This document shows, one piece after another, positions 25,961-34,452 of a stretch of DNA of 64,000 nt. Position 1 is the first letter of the stretch; each line of letters starts with the position of its first letter. The notes beneath the pieces are model-generated. The model did not search any database and had not been told where the DNA came from. It saw nothing but the letters and a program-made list of their open reading frames with translations. The stretch comes from PALSA-1296 sp038210275 (GTDB taxonomy: Bacteria > Bacteroidota > Ignavibacteria > Palsa-1295), in NCBI GenBank assembly GCA_038210275.1, contig JBBQWV010000011.1:1-64000 (forward strand). The letters run 5' to 3'. The position numbers and the translations under genes were made by a program.

Positions 25961-28042
25961 TTATTTTGCCTCTTCAAAAATCCTAACTGGTAATATCATG
26001 GAATTCAATCCGTCGAATTGCAGACGGCGTTGGATCTGGTTTGCTGTTTCGTTATGCAGGAATCGTTGGTACCAACGTTCTTTTTGGAAGACAAGCGTAC
26101 TTGCAAAGAAAATTGTTTTTGGGAATTCCTTCGAGATGTCGAGGCAAAGTTTTTCAACTTGATTTACAACTTCAATTCCGACGCTGACACGGTAATCGGC
26201 TGCGAAACCAACTCTGCGCGCAAGATCAACATATTGCTTCAAGTCTTTTTTTGTTTCACCGGTGAGGTGATCCACTTCTTCGCCGGCTTTCATCTTTACC
26301 GAATCAATGACTCCAACGGAGACGAAGATCACATTCTTGAAATTATGCGGAAAGAGTCTTTGAATGGAAAGCAATGTATGAACGCCAAGTCCGCCGTAAC
26401 CACCAACAAGCAGAACAGCCGTTGGAGCATTTGGTAACAGCGTATTATCTGCCGAAGGTTCAGGAAGCGGAATGTTGCTCAACATTTCATCAAGCTTTTG
26501 TACACTCTTGCGCACATCGAAGTAATGCTTCCTGATCCATAGACAAAGCGAAATAAGTCCGACTGTAAGAACTAATGTGATCCATCCGCCCAGCAGGAAT
26601 TTCTCATAAAGGCTAATAACAAGAATCGAAACGCAGAGAATTAATCCGACAACATGAATGAATATTTTCTTATACCAATCAGGTTGTTCATGCCGTGCTT
26701 TGAACCAATATCTGACCATTCCCGTCATCGTCAACGAGAACGTTGCAAATACATTGATAGAATACATCAGCACCAAGGTAGTGATGTCGCCGCCGGTTAC
26801 CAGCAGCGTTGCAATTGCCGCCAGACCCATAATGATGACTCCGTTCTGCATCGTCAATCTATCTGACAATGATGTAAAACGATGGGGCAGCCAGGAATCG
26901 CCTGCCATATTTGCCATGACTCGCGGTCCATCAATAAAGCCAGCTTGTGCTGCAACAAAAAGCAACATCGCTTCAGACCCAAGAGCAATCCAAATAAAAA
27001 TATCTCCGACATTCGTACCACCGATCGTCCACGACCCTGCAAATTTTTGGAGAAGAACAGCATTCATCGTTTTGCCGGGTTCCGGAGCTGCGCCAAAAAG
27101 CAGATAACATATCATAATACCACCGGCAGTTAATGCAAGCGATACCGACATATAGATCATGGTGATACGTGCCGTATGGATCTTCGGTTCGCGCATGATC
27201 TGGATGCCGTTCGAAACCGCCTCAATACCGGTATAGGTACCCGCACCCATGGAATAAGCGTGGATCAGTATCATGAACATTCCAAGTAATCCGACGGTCT
27301 GATAACCACCTTTGAACCCGTTAGAAACTTCATGCGTCACCCGTGTCACTTCCGGGACATGAGAAAAAATACCACCGAAGATAAGAATAGCGTGAGTGAT
27401 CAGGAATATCATGAAGATCGGCATGAGTATCATTACCGATTCTTTTACGCCACGCAGATTCAGGACGAGCAGCAAAAAGATGGCAAGAACTTCAATACTT
27501 AATTTCCAATGCGCCCATTCTATAGGTAGGACGCTGAATATCTGATCAGCACCCGCAGCAATTGATACAGAGATCGTAAGAAAATAATCGACCAGCAATG
27601 CCGAGCCGCTGACCACGCCGAATTTCGGTCCGATGAGTTGTGTCGCAACAACGTACCCTCCGCCCCCGGAAGGAAATTGTTCGATCATACGCGAGTAAGC
27701 GTAAGAAATAATGAAAACGGTTAACGCCATCGCAACGGTAAGTCCTACTGCAAGATAGGTATGGGTTCCAAGAGCACGGAAGGCTTCATCAGGTCCGTAT
27801 GCCGAGGAGGAAAGTCCGTCGGCGCCAAGCCCAACCCAGGCAAGGAATGCAACGAGTGAGATCGAGTGAAAAACTTTGGGATCTTTAAGGTTACGGGGTT
27901 TTCCGAAAAGAGTACGCTTGAATTTTTTCAGAAATGGCTCTTCAGTTTCCCCTGATGGAGCGTTATTGAGATTATCTAAAGGGTCGAGCCTTGAAGGCTG
28001 GTTTCCATTAAGGGGATCTTCAGGTACTGGTTGGATATCCAT
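25961..28042 (-). CDS. APC-superfamily amino acid permease
   Basis: 693 residues. A polar N-terminal tail of about 65 residues precedes about 12 membrane segments. The segment SISLVAFLAWVGLGADGLSSSAYGPDEAF, with its Gly/Ser-rich unwound helix, and SRMIEQFPSGGGGYVVAT mark the APC fold. The last 170 residues are soluble and contain AVLLVGGYGGLGVHTLLSIQRLFP, an unusual C-terminal regulatory domain seen in a subgroup of large bacterial APC permeases. The transported solute is not predictable. Divergent from the M23 gene. Confidence 0.85.
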   Translation of the reverse strand: MDIQPVPEDPLNGNQPSRLDPLDNLNNAPSGETEEPFLKKFKRTLFGKPRNLKDPKVFHSISLVAFLAWVGLGADGLSSSAYGPDEAFRALGTHTYLAVGLTVAMALTVFIISYAYSRMIEQFPSGGGGYVVATQLIGPKFGVVSGSALLVDYFLTISVSIAAGADQIFSVLPIEWAHWKLSIEVLAIFLLLVLNLRGVKESVMILMPIFMIFLITHAILIFGGIFSHVPEVTRVTHEVSNGFKGGYQTVGLLGMFMILIHAYSMGAGTYTGIEAVSNGIQIMREPKIHTARITMIYMSVSLALTAGGIMICYLLFGAAPEPGKTMNAVLLQKFAGSWTIGGTNVGDIFIWIALGSEAMLLFVAAQAGFIDGPRVMANMAGDSWLPHRFTSLSDRLTMQNGVIIMGLAAIATLLVTGGDITTLVLMYSINVFATFSLTMTGMVRYWFKARHEQPDWYKKIFIHVVGLILCVSILVISLYEKFLLGGWITLVLTVGLISLCLWIRKHYFDVRKSVQKLDEMLSNIPLPEPSADNTLLPNAPTAVLLVGGYGGLGVHTLLSIQRLFPHNFKNVIFVSVGVIDSVKMKAGEEVDHLTGETKKDLKQYVDLARRVGFAADYRVSVGIEVVNQVEKLCLDISKEFPKTIFFASTLVFQKERWYQRFLHNETANQIQRRLQFDGLNSMILPVRIFEEAK

Positions 28043-28204
28043 GTGGATAATTATTATTTACAACTCTGGTCTCTCTTTGAGATGCGCGGAAAACGGGGAA
28101 GAATGGATATTAGTTCACAACAAAGTTTGAGGATTCGGGAATGAAAGTTCGAATAGCTTTACCCTCAACTGTGGTCTTAAAAAAAGTGTTACAGTTCAAA
28201 CCAA

Positions 28205-29548
28205 TTGACCCAGAAATTACGATCATACCGAGTTTTCACGCTGCTCTGCCTAATTTTAGGACTGAGCATTTTTGGATTTGGGATAGGAAGTGGAAGTGCA
28301 CGAACGCATAAGCACGTTAAGAAAAAAGCAAAGCATTCATCATCTGCTATCCATTCATCTCGTCTCTCTCGTCAGGCAGAGCTTACGAAGCTAAGGCGCG
28401 AGATCGCCGATACCGAACGACAACTTCGCGAGCATACTCAGAAAGAACATCGCACGGCAAAGTCACTTGCTGCTTACGATAAAAAAACACGTGATCTTAA
28501 ATCAAGACTTACCGACTTCCGCGCTCAAGCTGCTGATCTTCAATCGCAAGTAGAGGAACTTGATGTTTCCATCAATGAAACATCGTCATCAATTGATACG
28601 CTGAAAAGCGCCTATGCTTCAAGCGTTGTGGAGAGATATATGAACGGTGTTTATAAAAAAACTCTGACAGATACGACGATCTTCTCCGATCCGGAATTAA
28701 ATGCCGAAAAATCAAGGCACGCATATTTAAGCCATATTGTCAGTTCGGCATTTCATCATAACAAAACAGAACTTGATTCGACAAAGACAACACTTTCCGA
28801 AAATAAAGAAGAAGTCTCTCAAACGCTGAACGAAGAATTAAGTCAGATTGACGCAACAAAGCAAGCACAATTAACAGCAGAAGAACAGAAGCGCGAACAA
28901 GCAGAAAAGTTAAAGGAAATTCAATCATCTAAGCAATCGCTACAAAAGGAGCTTGATAAACGCAAAGCAAGCGCGAAGCGACTTGAGGCGATCATTGCAA
29001 ATCTTTTTGCAAAAGAAGAAGCCCAACGCATAGCGAAAGAACGAGAATTAAAACGAAGATTGGCTGAACGAAAAAAGAAACGCAAATCCGGAAAGAAGCT
29101 GACAAAAACCGAACAGCAGCAGGAAACTCAGGATAAGATCGAAGCAAAGAGTCTTGCCGGACCGCATTCGCTTGCATGGCCTACAAGTTCGCATAAAGTC
29201 GTGCAAGGTTTCGGAGAGCATCGCAATGCTGAACTTGGTACGGTGACATTGAATCTTGGAATTGATATCGGCGCGTCAAGAGGCTCGGCTGTCAGAGCGG
29301 CAGGTGATGGAGTGGTATCGCTCATCAGCTCACTTCCGAGTTATGGGACGATTATTATTATTCGTCACGGCGGCGGTGTGCATACGGTCTATGCCGATCT
29401 TGGCGGAGTAAGCATCAGTACAGGAAGCAGCGTTTCGAAGGGGCAGACAATTGGCTCAAGCGGCGAGAACTCCGAACTCGGAGCGATCCTTCATTTCGAA
29501 GTCTGGAAAGGGAAATCCAAACAGAATCCGTTGCGTTGGTTGAAGTGA
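28205..29548 (+). CDS. EnvC-like murein hydrolase activator (M23 peptidase domain)
   Basis: 447 residues from TTG at 28205; no in-frame ATG precedes the signal segment VFTLLCLILGLSIFGFGIG. Residues about 55-300 form two long coiled coils (ELTKLRREIADTERQLREH and later KSLQKELDKRKASAKRLEAI). The C-terminal 110 residues are an LytM/M23 domain: GIDIGASRGSAVRAAGDGVVSL, IIIRHGGGVHTVYADLGG and LHFEVWKG. Several zinc ligands of active M23 enzymes look changed (IDIG for the usual HxGxD), as in EnvC-type activators that stimulate amidases instead of cutting themselves. Confidence 0.88.
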   Translation: MTQKLRSYRVFTLLCLILGLSIFGFGIGSGSARTHKHVKKKAKHSSSAIHSSRLSRQAELTKLRREIADTERQLREHTQKEHRTAKSLAAYDKKTRDLKSRLTDFRAQAADLQSQVEELDVSINETSSSIDTLKSAYASSVVERYMNGVYKKTLTDTTIFSDPELNAEKSRHAYLSHIVSSAFHHNKTELDSTKTTLSENKEEVSQTLNEELSQIDATKQAQLTAEEQKREQAEKLKEIQSSKQSLQKELDKRKASAKRLEAIIANLFAKEEAQRIAKERELKRRLAERKKKRKSGKKLTKTEQQQETQDKIEAKSLAGPHSLAWPTSSHKVVQGFGEHRNAELGTVTLNLGIDIGASRGSAVRAAGDGVVSLISSLPSYGTIIIIRHGGGVHTVYADLGGVSISTGSSVSKGQTIGSSGENSELGAILHFEVWKGKSKQNPLRWLK

Positions 29549-29562
29549 GGAATTAGGGAATA

Positions 29563-29600
29563 GCACACGGATGACACGGATTAAACGGATTTTCACGGAT
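29563..29600. repeat. 38-bp inverted repeat, left end of the GxxExxY element
   Basis: It starts GCACACGGATGACACGGATT and ends TCACGGAT. It is complementary to 29981-30018 at 36 of 38 positions and begins 14 bp after the stop of the EnvC-like gene. Confidence 0.92.
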
Positions 29601-29603
29601 AAA

Positions 29604-29981
29604 ATGCTGCACCAAAATATAACTGATAAGATTATAAAGGGATTTTATACTGTCTATAATACTTTAGGCTTTGGATTCTTAGAAAAAGTTTATGAGAATT
29701 CTTTATATTTGGAGTTGCTTTCGATGGGGTTGCGCGTCGAAAGGCAAAAGCCTATAAAAGTATCTTACAAAGGAAATCAGGTTGGGGACTACTATGCAGA
29801 TTTGATCGTCGAAGGGATTGTCATCGTGGAGTTAAAAGCAGCGGAAGGTCTAATTGAAGAACACGAATTACAGCTAATAAACTATCTTAAAGCAACAAAT
29901 ATAGAAGTAGGATTGCTGCTGAATTTCGGCAAAACCCCCGGAATAAAAAGAAAAATTTTTAATAATGAATTCAAGCATTAA
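29604..29981 (+). CDS. GxxExxY family protein
   Basis: 125 residues from ATG at 29604. An ATG at 29571 lies inside the inverted repeat and is less likely. The defining motif is GFLEKVY in LGFGFLEKVYENSLYLELL, followed by the conserved GLRVERQKPIKVSYKG, DLIVEGIVIVELKA and HELQLINYLKAT. The E-x-x-x-K/VELKA pattern recalls PD-(D/E)XK nuclease folds, which is a structural guess. Function is unknown. The gene fills the space between two 38-bp inverted repeats and looks like the single cargo of a small mobile or relic element. Confidence 0.9.
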   Translation: MLHQNITDKIIKGFYTVYNTLGFGFLEKVYENSLYLELLSMGLRVERQKPIKVSYKGNQVGDYYADLIVEGIVIVELKAAEGLIEEHELQLINYLKATNIEVGLLLNFGKTPGIKRKIFNNEFKH

Positions 29982-30018
29982 TCTGTGAAGATCCGTTTAA
30001 TCCGTGTCATCCGTGTGC
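29981..30018. repeat. 38-bp inverted repeat, right end of the GxxExxY element
   Basis: Complement of 29563-29600 with two mismatches; ends ATCCGTGTCATCCGTGTGC. It contains the last base of the GxxExxY stop codon and the GTG start plus the first eleven codons of the following VWA gene. Confidence 0.92.
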
Positions 30019-30905
30019 CATTTTTTCTGGCGATTTTAGTTGCTGCGACTCCATTATTCGCTCAACTTAAAAACAAAATAGAAGTCAAACTTGCAACCAG
30101 TGCGAAATATACATTGAATGTTAGCCAAATAAATGCAGACACGGCTTACGTAAGAGTCTTATCAAAACAAGGCCATGCCGTCAGAAAACTGGATGCTGAT
30201 GATTTCGTGATCACAAAAGATGAGGATACGGCGAATATAATTTCCTTCACGGAAACAACAACATCATCTGCGAAAGATCTTGCAATAACTTTTGTGCTTG
30301 ATAACTCCGGTTCGATGTTTCATTCGTACGATTCACTCTCTAAATATCTGGATACGTTTATTGATTCGCTTGGCGAAGGACTTACCGGCAATGCAATCGC
30401 TTTTGATAACCTCGAACGCAAACGAACTTATGATGGCACGAACCGTGAATCGCTTTTCATTGCATCAAGTGAATTTACCGCAGATAAAAATACCCTCAAA
30501 GATTTTTGGCATTCGTACGACAGTATTCGCACTGAACTGACGCCGCTCTATGAAGCTACGCTGAAAGGATTAGAGCGCATCATAGATCGGCGTAGAGCCG
30601 GAGATTCTCTTCGGCGCGAAGTAATGATCGTCGTGACTGACGGCGGGGATAATGCAAGTTCAATAAATATTGAAAAACTTTCCAAACTTGTATCGGTTAT
30701 GCCCGTCACTCTTTTTACGGTGAATTATAACAGTGATCCGGATGGCAGACTTCTTTGGCTTGCAAAGAAAACACATGGTGATCATTATGTTGCGAATAAT
30801 CTACACGAATTATCGGAAACACTGGACTATTTGCGCAAGGATATTGCCAATTCCTATAAGATTGTATTTAATTTTCCATTCCGGGGTGCAAGTGGGACGC
30901 ATTAA
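29985..30905 (+). CDS. Exported VWA-domain protein with repeat-derived N-terminus
   Basis: 306 residues. The only usable start I see is GTG at 29985, inside the right inverted repeat, so residues 1-11 (KIRLIRVIRV after Met) are repeat-encoded and supply the basic n-region of the signal peptide. The hydrophobic part PFFLAILVAATPLFAQ is the gene's own. The VWA domain has the metal site FVLDNSGSMF (DxSxS), a middle Thr region and IVVTDGGDN. Probably a calcium/magnesium-dependent adhesion or assembly protein. The C-terminus ends soon after the domain. Confidence 0.78.
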   Translation: MKIRLIRVIRVPFFLAILVAATPLFAQLKNKIEVKLATSAKYTLNVSQINADTAYVRVLSKQGHAVRKLDADDFVITKDEDTANIISFTETTTSSAKDLAITFVLDNSGSMFHSYDSLSKYLDTFIDSLGEGLTGNAIAFDNLERKRTYDGTNRESLFIASSEFTADKNTLKDFWHSYDSIRTELTPLYEATLKGLERIIDRRRAGDSLRREVMIVVTDGGDNASSINIEKLSKLVSVMPVTLFTVNYNSDPDGRLLWLAKKTHGDHYVANNLHELSETLDYLRKDIANSYKIVFNFPFRGASGTH

Positions 30906-30947
30906 GCAAAGTCATTGTTACCAGTACCTTAGAAAATATACTTTTTC

Positions 30948-32495
30948 GTGATGACCGAACTTCCAAATTTTACTACTCTCGATATTTCATCTCTCTCCGA
31001 TCAGGAGCGTGAACGTCTGCAATCTTTGCAAACGCTTCGCGAACGCGGAGTTGAGCCTTATGCATACTCTTTCGAGAGGACGCATAAATCCGATGCTGCG
31101 CGTGGGCTTTTTAATGAATCAGATATTGAGGCAAAACCAATAGCTTCCGTTGCCGGACGCATCACAGCAGTTCGCCGTATGGGTAAGGCGAGTTTTGTCC
31201 ATATTCAGGATGAAGAGGGAAAGATCCAGCTATATTTCAAATCCGATGAACTTGGCGATGGATACGAAACGCTGAAGCTGCTTGATATGGGAGATATTAT
31301 CGGCGCACACGGATTTATTTTCCGTACTCGCACCGGAGAGATTTCTTTACATATCACTTCATTCGAAGTGCTAGCGAAGGCATTGAAGCCGCTGCCGGTT
31401 GTTAAAGAAGAAATTGATGAGGCTACCGGAGAGAAGATCATTCATGATGCGTTTAGTGATAAAGAACTTCGTTATCGCCGTCGTTATATAGATCTTGTCG
31501 CTAATCCGCATATCCGTGATACTTTCCGTAAACGCTCGAAGATCATCACGACGCTCCGTAAATTTTTCGACGAGCGCGGTTACCTCGAAGTTGAAACGCC
31601 TGTCCTGCAGCCTCTCTATGGCGGAGCTTATGCGCGTCCATTTGTTACGCACCATAACGCACTTGATTTTGATCTTTATCTTCGCATTGCAGATGAATTA
31701 TATCTGAAACGTCTTATCGTCGGCGGACTTGCTGAGGGTGTGTATGAAATTTCAAAAGATTTTCGGAATGAAGGAATGGATAAGAACCATTCGCCGGAAT
31801 TTACGATGGCAGAAATTTATGTTGCTTACAAAGATTATAACTGGATGATGGATTTCGTCGAACAGATGTTCGCCGAAGTTGCACGGGTTATCACAGGCGG
31901 AGATATGAAAGTGACGCAGAAGAACGGCACCGTTATTGACTTCACTGCTCCATACCGGAGACTGACAATGTATGACTCCATCAAAGAATATACCGGAATT
32001 GATGTCAGCGCAATGGATGAAAATGCTCTTCGTGAAACTGCAAATAAACTCGATATTCATGTTGACGCAAATGCCGGATCAGGAAAGATCATAGATGAAA
32101 TTTTTTCGGAGAAAGTTGAAGGCAATTTAATTCAGCCGACGTTCATTACCGATTATCCGCTTTCGATGTCCCCGCTTGCGAAGAATCACCGCACAAAACC
32201 CGGCTTAGTAGAGAGGTTCGAATTAATGGTAAACGGACAAGAACTTGCAAATGCCTTCAGCGAATTGAACGACCCCTTAGATCAGCGCGCCCGCTTCGAG
32301 GAGCAATCAAAACTCAAAGCTCGTGGCGATGATGAAGCCATGGCACTCGACGAAGATTTCCTTCGTGCCTTAGAAACCGGAATGCCACCGACCGCAGGTC
32401 TCGGCTTCGGAATAGATAGACTCGTCATGATCATGACAGGAGAAGAATCAATTCGGGATGTTGTGCTCTTTCCAGCAATGCGACCGGAGAAATAA
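30948..32495 (+). CDS. lysS: Lysyl-tRNA synthetase, class II
   Basis: 515 residues. The N-terminal OB-fold anticodon domain includes VAGRITAVRRMGKASFVHIQ. The catalytic core has motif 1 (FFDERGYLEVETPVLQ), motif 2 (YEISKDFRNEGMDKNHSPEF) and motif 3 (LGFGIDRLVMIMTG). Length is normal for class II LysS. Start ATG 30948; the next codon is also ATG. The stop overlaps a perfect 13-bp inverted repeat that precedes higB. Confidence 0.97.
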   Translation: MMTELPNFTTLDISSLSDQERERLQSLQTLRERGVEPYAYSFERTHKSDAARGLFNESDIEAKPIASVAGRITAVRRMGKASFVHIQDEEGKIQLYFKSDELGDGYETLKLLDMGDIIGAHGFIFRTRTGEISLHITSFEVLAKALKPLPVVKEEIDEATGEKIIHDAFSDKELRYRRRYIDLVANPHIRDTFRKRSKIITTLRKFFDERGYLEVETPVLQPLYGGAYARPFVTHHNALDFDLYLRIADELYLKRLIVGGLAEGVYEISKDFRNEGMDKNHSPEFTMAEIYVAYKDYNWMMDFVEQMFAEVARVITGGDMKVTQKNGTVIDFTAPYRRLTMYDSIKEYTGIDVSAMDENALRETANKLDIHVDANAGSGKIIDEIFSEKVEGNLIQPTFITDYPLSMSPLAKNHRTKPGLVERFELMVNGQELANAFSELNDPLDQRARFEEQSKLKARGDDEAMALDEDFLRALETGMPPTAGLGFGIDRLVMIMTGEESIRDVVLFPAMRPEK

Positions 32496-32520
32496 AGTTA
32501 CCAATACGGTAACTTTATTT
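32490..32520. promoter_or_regulatory. Perfect 13-bp inverted repeat between lysS and higB
   Basis: AAATAAAGTTACC (32490-32502) and GGTAACTTTATTT (32508-32520) are exact complements with loop AATAC. It overlaps the lysS stop and ends 22 bp before the higB start. Position and symmetry fit an autoregulatory operator for HigA. A weak terminator for lysS is the alternative. Confidence 0.7.
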
Positions 32521-32541
32521 CCAATAGATCTGTTTGAGATA

Positions 32542-32835
32542 ATGAGAATAATTGCAATAAGTACTCTTCGGACATTTTGGGAAAAACACCCAATGGCAGA
32601 GCAGCCATTAAAAACTTGGTATGCCGAAGCAAAAAAAGGGAATTGGAAATCATTTCATGACATAAAACAACTTTTTCCTTCGGCAAGTATTATAGGCAAT
32701 GACCGAGTGGTTTTTAATATTAAGGGGAATGATTACCGACTCATTGTTCTTGTTCGATTTCGGGGCAGCAAGTTGTTTATTCGTTTTGTCGGTACTCATA
32801 AAGAATATGACAAAGTAGATGCAGTAAAGATATGA
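32542..32835 (+). CDS. higB: HigB-family toxin (mRNA interferase)
   Basis: 97 residues from ATG 32542; the longer frame starts inside lysS and is rejected. RelE/HigB fold: MRIIAISTLRTFWEKHPMAE, then WYAEAKKGNWKSFHDIKQLF, VVFNIKGNDYRLIVLVRF and IRFVGTHKEYDKVDA, the HigB end motif. Such toxins cut mRNA on the ribosome. It is toxin-first, as is typical for higBA, with a 4-bp overlap (ATGA) with higA. Confidence 0.93.
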   Translation: MRIIAISTLRTFWEKHPMAEQPLKTWYAEAKKGNWKSFHDIKQLFPSASIIGNDRVVFNIKGNDYRLIVLVRFRGSKLFIRFVGTHKEYDKVDAVKI

Positions 32836-33185
32836 AGATCAAACCGATCCGAACAAAAGCAGATCATAAAAATGCACTGGCGCGTGTTGAGCAATTATGG
32901 AATGCCAAACCCCGCAGCGCAGAAGAAGATGAATTTGAAATACTTTTTACACTGATCGAAGCGTATGAGCATGAGCATTATCCTATTGGTCCACCTCATC
33001 CAATAGAAGCGATCAAATTTCGTATGGATCAACTCGGTATGAAAAGCTCTGATCTTGCCAAATATCTTGGCTATAAAAGCAGGGCATCCGAGATTCTTTC
33101 AGGCAAACGCAAACTTACCGTTGGAATGATGCAAAAAATGAATAGAGAACTCGGAGTACCGGCAGAAGCATTGCTTGCTGATTGA
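32832..33185 (+). CDS. higA: HigA-family antitoxin
   Basis: 117 residues. The C-terminal half is a helix-turn-helix of the XRE type (IKFRMDQLGMKSSDLAKYLGYKSRASEILSGKRKL). The N-terminal half contains the toxin-binding segment rich in Glu and His (EYEHEHYPIGPPHPIEA-like). The overlap with higB indicates coupled translation. It probably binds the palindrome at 32490-32520. Confidence 0.93.
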   Translation: MKIKPIRTKADHKNALARVEQLWNAKPRSAEEDEFEILFTLIEAYEHEHYPIGPPHPIEAIKFRMDQLGMKSSDLAKYLGYKSRASEILSGKRKLTVGMMQKMNRELGVPAEALLAD

Positions 33186-33211
33186 ATTTCTTTCCCATAA
33201 TAGGTAATTCC

Positions 33212-33853
33212 CTATTCCAGATGATGCGCCTGCTTTACATCATTCCCCCGTTCATATTCCACTAATCGCCAGATGTTATGGTGAATCTCTTCGATGGAAT
33301 TCTCGCCGTTAAGGACGTTTATTCGGTCGGAGTGATGCTGTGCCTGATACATATAGCCTTGAAGGACGTGTGTATAGAATATGGTGGTTTCAGATTCGAT
33401 GCGGTCATTCTTCGAACCTTTGCGGCGGTTGATCGCAAGGTCGAGGGGGATATCAAGCAAGAAGGTCAGATCGGGTTCAACGTCTGCGGCAGCGAGCGAG
33501 TTGATATGATTAATGTGTGAAAGCGGCACGCCTCTTCCGAATCCCTGATACGCGACGGTTGAATCGGTAAAGCGGTCAAGGATGACAATTGCCATTCGCT
33601 CCAATGCCGGAAGAATTACTTCGTGAATGAGCTGAGCGCGGCTTGCGGCAAAAAGCAAAAGCTCTGCCTCGGCAGTTAACGGATGCGAGAATTCTTTGTT
33701 TAAGAGAATGGTGCGGACGTGTTCCGATAGCTCCGTTCCGCCCGGTTCGCGCAAGAGTAATACTTCAATATTCTCGGCACGAAGTCTATCGGCAAGTAAC
33801 TGTGCTTGCGTTGATTTTCCGCAGCCATCTATACCTTCAAAAGTTATGAGCAT
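33212..33853 (-). CDS. tmk: Thymidylate kinase
   Basis: 213 residues; phosphorylates dTMP to dTDP. P-loop FEGIDGCGKSTQAQLL at residues 4-19, the DR motif in ILDRFTDSTVAYQGFGRG (substrate-binding Arg), and the lid region LAINRRKGSKNDRIE. Convergent with higA. Length is typical. Confidence 0.96.
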   Translation of the reverse strand: MLITFEGIDGCGKSTQAQLLADRLRAENIEVLLLREPGGTELSEHVRTILLNKEFSHPLTAEAELLLFAASRAQLIHEVILPALERMAIVILDRFTDSTVAYQGFGRGVPLSHINHINSLAAADVEPDLTFLLDIPLDLAINRRKGSKNDRIESETTIFYTHVLQGYMYQAQHHSDRINVLNGENSIEEIHHNIWRLVEYERGNDVKQAHHLE

Positions 33854-33953
33854 TCTTCCTTTATCAAATGTGTTTGTAATCCGTTATGCAAAATTAAGAA
33901 TACTTTGCACCGTTCGCTGTAAGTTCGATCACTTGCCACAAAAACATACACCA

Positions 33954-34358
33954 ATGAAAAAGATTTTTTTGATCTTACTTTTGATGATTACAGTTTCAAG
34001 CACTGCTGATGCGCAGCAGAAATCAGTTGAGCTTCCGGGAATCTGGAAGATCAGCCTTAAGCCTTCCGGTTTTAAGAAACCGCCACCGCCGGAATATCTT
34101 TTAATGATGGATGATAGCCTTTACACTATTGGTGTTGACTCCGTTGGAAATACATTGCCAGGTGCTTCATCAGGTAGATGGACGGTAATTACTGATGGAA
34201 TGCTGTTACTTTATCCTTCTGATAAAATTGCAGAACGGCGATATTATAGATCCGAAGGTGAAAATAGATTCCGATACATCGGAACAACCTTAAAAAAATC
34301 CCAGCCAATTTTGGAGATGGATATTTATCTGGAAAAACAACAGAATACGAATAAATAA
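33954..34358 (+). CDS. Small exported protein (unknown)
   Basis: 134 residues from ATG 33954 (the longer frame overlaps tmk). Signal peptide MKKIFLILLLMITVSSTADA followed by Q. The mature part reads GIWKISLKPSGFKKPPPPEY, then strands ending SGRWTVITDGMLLLYPSDKI and RYIGTTLKKSQ, a lipocalin-like or small beta-barrel pattern. No family recognised. Confidence 0.72.
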   Translation: MKKIFLILLLMITVSSTADAQQKSVELPGIWKISLKPSGFKKPPPPEYLLMMDDSLYTIGVDSVGNTLPGASSGRWTVITDGMLLLYPSDKIAERRYYRSEGENRFRYIGTTLKKSQPILEMDIYLEKQQNTNK

Positions 34359-34390
34359 GTATGTAGTTTAATTTCCAAAAAAATAATTTC

Positions 34391-34426
34391 AAGAATCCAA
34401 ATAATCCGATAAATTCCAGTTCAGAC
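34391..34426. repeat. AATCC...CCAGTTCAGAC word repeat
   Basis: AAGAATCCAAATAATCCGAT followed by AAATTCCAGTTCAGAC. Relatives are at about 22879-22897 and 37401-37445. It sits about 30 bp upstream of the carB start. Confidence 0.65.
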
Positions 34427-34452
34427 GTTTCCTATTCCGTAAATTTGCATTC

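Noticed and set aside
26018..26437. 139-codon plus frame within the APC permease
   Set aside because: Antisense to a conserved transporter, no motif.
27800..27830. GAGGAAAGTCCG, similar to the RNase P RNA signature
   Set aside because: It is inside the APC permease coding sequence and no RNase P fold surrounds it.
28141..28310. Plus-strand ATG frame upstream of the EnvC-like gene
   Set aside because: It runs out of frame into the M23 gene and has no signal or family pattern.
29563..30018. Group II intron or IS element around the GxxExxY gene
   Set aside because: No reverse transcriptase or transposase is present in the segment; only the GxxExxY gene fits between the repeats.
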